Positions 58,859 to 64,000 of a DNA stretch of 64,000 bases are shown one piece after another. The translations under genes and the position numbers were made by a program. Below the pieces are notes generated by a model. The model had not been told where the DNA came from and did not search any database. It saw nothing but the letters and a program-made list of their open reading frames with translations. The stretch is from Mayfieldus sp963772265 (GTDB lineage: Bacteria; Actinomycetota; Thermoleophilia; Solirubrobacterales; 70-9), in contig CAVYWS010000001.1 of assembly GCA_963772265.1 (NCBI GenBank), forward strand, positions 1 through 64,000, written 5' to 3'. Numbering within the stretch: position 1 is the stretch's first letter; each line of letters opens with the position of its first letter.

Positions 58859-59658
58859 TCTGCCGCGAGCAGAACCAGGCTCGCGACGATCGCGATCGGG
58901 GTTCCGAAGAGTGAGAGGTTGCCGAACAGCGTGCGGCCGGGGCCGCGGTACTGCTGGCTGTTGAAGAAGACGAGTCCGACTACGTGCGCGAGGTTGACCA
59001 ACGCGATCGCGATCGCGATCAGGATCCGCGCCGCTGAGGCCCCCGAATCCCCGTTGCCCCCGCTTGCAGCCAGCACAGCGAGGACGATCGTGCCGACGAT
59101 CGCGACGACGATTCCGAGCAGATCTCGCTTCGAAAACGGCGGCAGATTTGGCGAGAGGGTGACCTCCTCCTCCGCCGGCTCGTCGGGGGAGAGGCCGGGA
59201 CTCGATTCCTCTACCTCGGACAGACGGCCGTTGGCGCCGGCCTCGAGCTCGACATGGACGATCCGTGGCTCGAATCGCTCCGCGGCGCGATCGAAGAGGT
59301 CGTCCTCGAACCACTCCGCTTGGTCCTCGGCGTGGGTGACGATCAGGATTTCGTCGGCGGGGAAGGTCCCAAGCGCATCCTCGGCGGCAACGAGCGGATC
59401 GGCGTCGCCGATGGCCCCGGACGCTTCGAGGCGGTCTCCGCGCAGGCCGTCGATGGTCCGGTCCAAACGCTTGCCGGCATCTTCGATGGCGTCGTCGACG
59501 TCCCCGAACGCATGCTTGAGCTTCGAGTCGGTGACAGCCGGGGCGACGAGCCTCAGCTCGGCGGCCTGAGCGCCGGCTCGGCGCTCTATCTCGTCTCGCA
59601 GCGAGGCACCGTCGACTGCCGCCGGCGCCACCACCAGCATCCGCCTCTTCTCCGCCAT
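58855..59658 (-). CDS. USP-like domain fused to three membrane helices
   Basis: 267 residues. Residues 1-150 read like a universal-stress-type alpha/beta domain: MLVVAPAAVDGASLRDEIERRA, VAAEDALGTFPADEILIVTHAED, VHVELEAG. An acidic linker follows, then three helices (LLGIVVAIVGTIVLAVLAASG, ILIAIAIALVNLAHVVGLVFF, GTPIAIVASLVLLAAD). Probably a membrane-tethered stress sensor or regulator. It starts 2 bp after the stop of the upstream basic protein, so both may be under the SigB/F-type promoter. Confidence 0.7.
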   Translation of the reverse strand: MAEKRRMLVVAPAAVDGASLRDEIERRAGAQAAELRLVAPAVTDSKLKHAFGDVDDAIEDAGKRLDRTIDGLRGDRLEASGAIGDADPLVAAEDALGTFPADEILIVTHAEDQAEWFEDDLFDRAAERFEPRIVHVELEAGANGRLSEVEESSPGLSPDEPAEEEVTLSPNLPPFSKRDLLGIVVAIVGTIVLAVLAASGGNGDSGASAARILIAIAIALVNLAHVVGLVFFNSQQYRGPGRTLFGNLSLFGTPIAIVASLVLLAAD

Positions 59659-59659
59659 C

Positions 59660-60004
59660 TCAACCCTTCTTGCCGGCGACGGCGCGCTGCAGCTGACCCT
59701 TGCTCATCTTCGAGCGGCCCTCGATGTTGAGCTTGCGCGCTTCGTTGTAGAGCTGGTCCCGGGTGCGGCCTCGCGGACCGGCCCTTCCCGACCTCTTGCC
59801 GCCGCGGCGCCCCGACGAGATGTCGTCGGTCGAGCTGCGCGACCGCTGCCGCGACTCACCGGAGCGGGCTCGCTCCTTGTTGACGGTTCGCGCGGCGATC
59901 TCCTCGGCCCGGCTCTCGGAGCGTCCCTGACGCTTCTCGCTTTGCTTCACATGCTCGTACTGGCGGGCACGCTTGCCGCCTTTCTTGACGCCTCTCGGGG
60001 GCAT
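59660..60004 (-). CDS. Basic Rho-N/plasmid-stabilisation-like protein
   Basis: 114 residues. RGVKKGGKRARQYEHVKQSEKR, EEIAARTVNKERARSGESRQ, SGRRGGKRSG and the C-terminal TRDQLYNEARKLNIEGRSKM give a highly basic protein ending in a Rho-N/SAP-like helix-extended-helix, which binds nucleic acid. AAAGGAGG lies 5 nt before ATG 60004. A near-perfect SigB/F promoter precedes it. Likely a general-stress nucleoid or RNA-associated protein. Confidence 0.82.
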   Translation of the reverse strand: MPPRGVKKGGKRARQYEHVKQSEKRQGRSESRAEEIAARTVNKERARSGESRQRSRSSTDDISSGRRGGKRSGRAGPRGRTRDQLYNEARKLNIEGRSKMSKGQLQRAVAGKKG

Positions 60005-60033
60005 GGCTTCCTCCTTTGCTCGCTGCGTCCCGC

Positions 60034-60059
60034 CTACCCCGCGCCGAGGCACCGAAAAC
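60034..60059 (-). promoter_or_regulatory. SigB/SigF-type promoter
   Basis: On the reverse strand GTTT (60056-60059), 16 nt, GGGTAG (60034-60039). This matches the SigB/SigF consensus GTTT-N15-16-GGGTAT. It lies 29 nt before ATG 60004. The divergent neighbour encodes a sigma factor of this very class. Confidence 0.55.
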
Positions 60060-60141
60060 GCCGCCCGCACTTGTCTGCGCGGCTTTACACGATGCAGAGG
60101 AAACCTTAATATTCGGTAGGTCATCGGTCACCCGGGCAGGG

Positions 60142-60933
60142 ATGACCGGGGTGACCGCCGCAATCAGCGGAGGTCCAACCGTGGTGCCCACCGAAGTCCG
60201 GCAGCACCCTCGCCGCAGGCAGCGCGACGCCGACACGCGCGAGGATCTGGCGCAGCGCTTCATGCCTCTCGCCCGCTCGCTGGCGCTCCGCTACCGGCAC
60301 GGCAGCGAGCCCTTCGAGGACCTCTATCAGGTCGCCTGCCTCGGGCTCGTGAAGGCGATCAACCGCTTCGATCCATCCCGCGGGACGAACTTTCAGGCCT
60401 TCGCCTCGCCGACGATCCTCGGCGAGCTGAAGAGGCACTTCCGCGACCGGGTGATGCCGATCCATCTGCCGCGGGGGCTGAAGGAGGACATCTATGAGGT
60501 CGGCGAGCTGACAGAGGAGCTGGTGGGGGAGCTCGACCGCGAGCCGAACATATCCGAGCTGGCCGGGCGCGCGACGTTGAGCGAGTCCGAGGTGGCCGAG
60601 GCGGTGCAGGCGGCGCGGGCGCTGCGCCCGGCATCGCTCGATGCCCCGACAGCCGAAGAGTCGGGCGACGCGGCGGCGCTGGTCGAAACCGTTGGCGGCG
60701 CCGACCGCGAGCTCGAGCTGGCCGAGGTGCGGATGGCGATCTGGCGCGCCTTTCGGGTGCTCGACCGACGCGAGCGGGCGGTGATCAGGATGCGCTTCGT
60801 CTCCGACTTCACCCAGGACCAGATCGCCGACCGGATCGGCGTCTCCCAGGTTCACGTCTCGCGGATCCTGCGGGGGGCGCTGGCCAAGCTGCGAGTGGCG
60901 GTTGGCCCCGAGGACAGGCAGGCCGCGGCCTGA
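60142..60933 (+). CDS. SigB/SigF/SigG-family RNA polymerase sigma factor
   Basis: 263 residues. Region 2: FMPLARSLALRYRHGSEPFEDLYQ and GLVKAINRFDPSRGTNFQAF. Region 3: PIHLPRGLKEDIYEV and ELVGELDREPNISELAGRA. Region 4: LDRRERAVIRMRFVSDFTQDQIADRIGVSQVHVSRIL. This is the stress/sporulation sigma group, normally restrained by anti-sigma kinases (RsbW type), none of which is adjacent. ATG 60142 is the most downstream sensible start; an in-frame start at 60016 is possible. Confidence 0.93.
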   Translation: MTGVTAAISGGPTVVPTEVRQHPRRRQRDADTREDLAQRFMPLARSLALRYRHGSEPFEDLYQVACLGLVKAINRFDPSRGTNFQAFASPTILGELKRHFRDRVMPIHLPRGLKEDIYEVGELTEELVGELDREPNISELAGRATLSESEVAEAVQAARALRPASLDAPTAEESGDAAALVETVGGADRELELAEVRMAIWRAFRVLDRRERAVIRMRFVSDFTQDQIADRIGVSQVHVSRILRGALAKLRVAVGPEDRQAAA

Positions 60934-61046
60934 TTGTGGTTTAGGTCACGTCCGAGCCGGGGAAGGGTTCGGCTTAGGGACACACCCGGGGCTTCGCGCA
61001 GGTTGGACCGTGGGCCCCGGCTGAGGCCGTCGTGCCTCCCCTGCCC

Positions 61047-61077
61047 AACCGTGCCCGGCCCTGCGCCGGGCACGGTT
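61047..61077 (+). terminator. Strong intrinsic terminator
   Basis: AACCGTGCCCGGC, loop CCTGC, GCCGGGCACGGTT: a perfect 13-bp stem followed by CTTTC. It is 114 nt past the sigma-factor stop. It ends that transcript or a separate short RNA. Confidence 0.8.
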
Positions 61078-61204
61078 CTTTCAGCGTCGACGTGGCCGCC
61101 AGCGATCGGGACGGAGGGCGCGGCTGAGTTAGCGTTCTCTGCAGCATGTGCAAATGGATCCTTGTCCCGAGCAGGCGACCCTCCGCAGAACCGGGGCTGA
61201 GCCG

Positions 61205-62737
61205 ATGAAGGTCCTGATCGCCGGAGGAGGCGTCGCCGGGTTGGAAGCGATGTTGGCGCTCTCCGAGCTTGCCGGGGAGCTTGTCGATGTCGAGCTGCTC
61301 AGCCCCAATGACGAGTTCGTCTACAGGCCGATGCTGGTTGCCGAGCCGTTTGGAGTAGCCGGTGCCCTGGAGATCGAGATTGAGCGGGTAGTTGGCGATG
61401 CCGGTGCCCACCACACCAAGGACGTGTTGATCTCGGTCGACTCCGGCGGGCACAGTGTCGCCACCGGCTCTGGCGGGACGTTGGACTACGACGTCCTTTT
61501 GATCGCGCTCGGAGCCACTCCGGTGGAGGCTGTGCCCGGTGCCCTCACCTTCAGCGAGGAGGCCGAGCGGCGGCGGTTCGCGGACGTGCTCCAGACGCTG
61601 GGACACCGGGAGACGCGGCGTCTCGCTTTCGTTGTCCCGCACGCCGCGAGCTGGTCGATAGCCGCATACGAGCTGGCACTCCTCACCGCGGCCGAGCGCG
61701 ATGCCCGTCGACTCGAAAGCGTCGAGATCACCCTGGTTACGCACGAAGCGGCACCGCTCGACCTATTCGGTCCCGCCGCCTCGCAACTGGTCGCCTCCCG
61801 GCTTGCGGAAGCGGGAATCGACCTGCGGCCCTCAACCGTGGTGACGGAATTTGATGACGGTACGCTGCGCAGCGCGGCGGGGGAGGTGCTGAAGGCAGAC
61901 GCAGCCGTCGCGCTGCCGGCACTCCAGGTTCGGCCCCTCCCGGGTCTCCCTCAGCGAAAGAACGGGTTCGTGCAAACGGACACGGCCATGAACGTCGCCG
62001 GGCTCGAAGACGTCTGGGCGGCGGGGGATGCGACCTGGTTTCCGATCAAGCAGGGTGGGCTCGCGGCGCAGCAGGCTGATGCTGCCGCCAGATCGATCGC
62101 GGCAAGGGCCGGTGCTCACGTTCCCATCGAGGCGTTCCAGCCGGTGCTGCGGGGCGTACTGATCACCGGCGGGGTTCCGGACTTCCTCCGCTCCGCAAGG
62201 GCCGACCACGGAGGCGGCGTAGCTGTTGCGGGTCATGAACTGTGGTCACCTCCAACCAAGATCGCGGCCAAATATCTGGGCCCCTATATCGCGCGGGGTG
62301 TCGGCGGGAAGCCCTCGAAGTTCATCGACCGCGATCCTTCGAGCGATCCGGGCACGGACGAGGCCAGGCATGAGCTCGCAGCGTCGTTGGTCCTTGCGGC
62401 AGCCGATGCCGACGCCGGGGCGGGCGACTACGAGGGCGCAATCAGGTGGCTTTGGTTCATCGAGCAGCTCAACCTGGTGATTCCAGCGGAGTACGTGGCA
62501 CGGCGCCACGAATGGAGGCGCGAGCTGGAGCCTGAGCTTGCTCCGGATGCCGCGACCAGGCGGATCGACCCCTCGTTCGCTGGTGCATCAGCTGCGCTCA
62601 GCGATCTGCAGAGGCGTGTCGGTTGGCTTCGCGAGGTCGAAAATCGCACCGGAACCGAAATGCGCGAGCATCTTTCGTCGCTGGACGAAGCCATGGATCA
62701 GCTGACCGCCCTTTGTCGGCAAACCAAGATCCTGTGA
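61205..62737 (+). CDS. NAD(P)/FAD-dependent oxidoreductase (NDH-2/SQR-like) with C-terminal extension
   Basis: 510 residues. FAD motif KVLIAGGGVAGLEAMLALSEL is at residues 2-22. Second motif LDYDVLLIALGATPVEAVPG is near 100. AGLEDVWAAGDATWFPIKQGGLAAQQAD near 265-290 is the third flavin segment, as in sulfide:quinone reductases and NDH-2. After about 370 the chain adds about 140 residues of helix, ending in EDLxxL-type coiled helices with no membrane anchor visible. No SQR cysteine pair is evident, so substrate is open. ATG 61205 preferred over GTG 61148. Confidence 0.83.
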   Translation: MKVLIAGGGVAGLEAMLALSELAGELVDVELLSPNDEFVYRPMLVAEPFGVAGALEIEIERVVGDAGAHHTKDVLISVDSGGHSVATGSGGTLDYDVLLIALGATPVEAVPGALTFSEEAERRRFADVLQTLGHRETRRLAFVVPHAASWSIAAYELALLTAAERDARRLESVEITLVTHEAAPLDLFGPAASQLVASRLAEAGIDLRPSTVVTEFDDGTLRSAAGEVLKADAAVALPALQVRPLPGLPQRKNGFVQTDTAMNVAGLEDVWAAGDATWFPIKQGGLAAQQADAAARSIAARAGAHVPIEAFQPVLRGVLITGGVPDFLRSARADHGGGVAVAGHELWSPPTKIAAKYLGPYIARGVGGKPSKFIDRDPSSDPGTDEARHELAASLVLAAADADAGAGDYEGAIRWLWFIEQLNLVIPAEYVARRHEWRRELEPELAPDAATRRIDPSFAGASAALSDLQRRVGWLREVENRTGTEMREHLSSLDEAMDQLTALCRQTKIL

Positions 62738-62914
62738 GACAAATCGGGGTCGGTGACGGTCGCCACGGCCCGCGCGCGGGCAAGGCGGACGGGGAAAGCG
62801 AGGTGCTCGCGAAGATCGCCGAGATGTTTGCCGTCTCTTGACCGGCTCTTGGGGTGGGGATTACCGGTTGGCGCTCAAAATGGGCCGCATTCAATAAGCG
62901 GAGAAGAGACCACG

Positions 62915-63190
62915 ATGGGCAAGACAAGAAGAAGAGTTGCCACGGCTGCGACGATTGCCGCGTTGGGCGGACTCGGTGCCGTCGCACTGGAGTCCAACCC
63001 CGGCGTTCACGGCGCCTCCCAGGTGACCGCCCTAGCCTCCCATTCCGGCAAGCCGATCGTGACCGCCTCGAGCGGCTCGACCGCAAGCCTGCCGGCGGGA
63101 GGGGCGGCAGCAAAGGCCCCGCGAACCCAGCATCCGATCGTCACCCGGACGAGCGGCGGCTCCGGTGAACTCCAAAGCCAGGACGATTAG
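62915..63190 (+). CDS. Small exported Ser/Thr/Ala-rich protein
   Basis: 91 residues. GKTRRRVATAATIAALGGLGAVALES is an export signal. The mature part is short, disordered and Ser/Thr/Gly-rich (KPIVTASSGSTASLPAGGAA), ending acidic (ELQSQDD). GGAGAAGAG lies about 7 nt before ATG 62915. The 177-bp gap upstream holds a partial ORF end and nothing else I can support. Function unknown. Confidence 0.55.
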   Translation: MGKTRRRVATAATIAALGGLGAVALESNPGVHGASQVTALASHSGKPIVTASSGSTASLPAGGAAAKAPRTQHPIVTRTSGGSGELQSQDD

Positions 63191-63214
63191 CAACGAAAGC
63201 GGGACTTTCCCGAA

Positions 63215-63288
63215 TGCCGGAGGAGGGACTCGAACCCCCGACACGCGGATTATGATTCCGCTGCTCTAACCAGCTGAGCTACTCCGGC
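63215..63288 (-). tRNA. tRNA-Met, elongator (anticodon CAT)
   Basis: 74 nt. Acceptor GCCGGAG/CTCCGGC, discriminator A, no CCA encoded. D-arm GCTCAGCTGGTTAGAGC. Anticodon stem GCGGA/TCCGC with loop ATCATAA. T arm GGGGG-TTCGAGT-CCCTC. The first base pair and D-arm exclude the initiator; tRNA-Ile2 with the same anticodon cannot be wholly excluded. Confidence 0.9.
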
Positions 63289-63321
63289 GGGGAGGCAATC
63301 GTAGCGGCGCTCGGCGACCGC

Positions 63322-64000
63322 TCAGGCCTGGTTCAGCGCCGCGATCTCGTCTTCGCTGAGCTCGATCCCGGCCGCCGCGACGTTCTCCTCGAGATGATCG
63401 ACCGAGCCGGTGCCCGGGATCGGCAGCATCACCTCCGACCGCGCCAGCAGCCAGGCGAGTGCGATCTGGGCGCGGAGTCGCGTCGTGGCGCGAGGCGATC
63501 TCGTCGATCGGGCCTCCGGACCCGGTCAGCGAGCCGGCCGAGAGCGGGAACCAGGGGATGAAGCCGATTCCGAGCTCCTCGCAGCGCTCCAGCTCCTCCT
63601 CGGCGCCGCGGTCCTCGAGGTTGAAGCGGTTCTGCACCGTGACCACGTCGACGATGCTGCGCGCGACGTCGAGCTGCTCGATCGAGACGTTGGAGACGCC
63701 GACCAGGCGGATCTTGCCCTCGTCGCGCAGCTCCTTCATCGCACCGACCGACTCCTCGTAGGGAACCGCGGGGTCGGGGCGGTGCAGCTGGTAGAGGTCG
63801 ATGCGCTCGACCCCGAGCCTCTTCAGCGAGCCCTCGCAGGCCTCGCGCAGGTGCTCGGGCCTGCCGTCGGGCGGCCACTGGCCGGGGCCGGTGCGGGTCA
63901 GCCCGCCCTTGGTGGCGATCACGAGGTCGTCCGGGTAGGGCGCCAGCGCCTCGGCGATCAGCTCCTCGCTGACGTTGGGGCCGTAGGAGTCGGCGGTGTC
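63322..64000 (-). CDS. Aldo/keto reductase (5' end beyond window; one frameshift)
   Basis: NADPH-dependent reductase of the AKR superfamily. The window starts inside the gene at DTADSYGPNVSEELIAEAL, which contains the catalytic Asp and Tyr. LVIATKGGLTR supplies the catalytic Lys, and RIDLYQLHRPDPAVPYEESVGAM the His region. VGVSNVSIEQLDVA and FIPWFPLSAG follow. One extra base near 63474 breaks TP/AQIALAWLLARSEVM, after which the C-terminus (IPGTGSVDHLEENVAA) reads to the stop at 63322. Substrate unknown. Confidence 0.88.

Noticed and set aside
62623..62841. 72-codon plus-strand frame after the flavoprotein
   Set aside because: Mostly overlaps the flavoprotein in another frame. The last part (EVLAKIAEM) looks helical, but there is no start or RBS in the gap.

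Overview
This is a high-G+C, gene-dense bacterial chromosome segment that reads as core genome of an actinobacterium, most likely class Thermoleophilia (Solirubrobacterales-like). The evidence is the base composition, a DivIVA-domain protein, a SigB/SigF-type sigma factor, a K+-independent membrane pyrophosphatase, actinobacterial-type small cysteine proteins, tRNAs without encoded CCA, and a secreted protein at 9734-10201 whose N-terminal helix plus Asn-Thr-Val-Asn-Ser-Gly segment resembles proteins I associate with Solirubrobacterales. No CRISPR array, prophage, insertion sequence or plasmid origin was seen. The one mobile element is an intein.

Layout. 1-9.6 kb: malic enzyme (cut by the left edge), polA, an ABC exporter-protein kinase operon, an ECF sigma factor with a long Gly/Ser tail, a YdcZ-type transporter and an FAD reductase. 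9.7-15.1 kb: secreted protein, rpsA-coaE-lytic transglycosylase, MFS transporter. 15.2-26.7 kb: flavin oxidase, small stress-type proteins, uvrB, a DivIVA-domain protein, MFS transporter, a decayed hydrolase, uvrA. 26.8-33.2 kb: ROK sugar kinase, acyltransferase, DUF1028, YjbQ, DUF378 and a compact pantothenate operon (DUF2520 Rossmann protein, panC, panD, panB). 33.4-39.9 kb: FmdB-like protein, a family 4 uracil-DNA glycosylase carrying an intein, the t6A genes tsaE/tsaB/rimI/tsaD, a glutaredoxin-like protein and rex. 39.9-44.8 kb: YbdK-type ligase, hppA, FMN alpha-hydroxyacid oxidase. 44.8-50.1 kb: two APC permeases with cytosolic C-terminal domains plus two TrkA/RCK proteins, possibly a potassium system. 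50.2-56.4 kb: FAD oxidoreductase, tRNA-Gln, lipoprotein, heterodimeric ABC exporter. 56.4-64 kb: Kelch protein, cyclic-nucleotide-binding protein, a stress module (USP-like membrane protein, Rho-N-like basic protein, SigB/F-type sigma factor), FAD oxidoreductase, tRNA-Met and an aldo/keto reductase cut by the right edge.

The most interesting object is the intein at 34538-35605. It sits exactly before a cysteine expected to be a [4Fe-4S] ligand of the uracil-DNA glycosylase, so the +1 splicing nucleophile and a cluster ligand are the same residue.

A second window-wide feature is about 25 single-base frameshifts, many in genes that are normally indispensable (rpsA, coaE, tsaD) or conserved (polA, uvrA, panB). 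These look like residual indel errors of the assembly rather than pseudogenes. Coordinates for such genes span the whole reconstructed gene and the break point is given.
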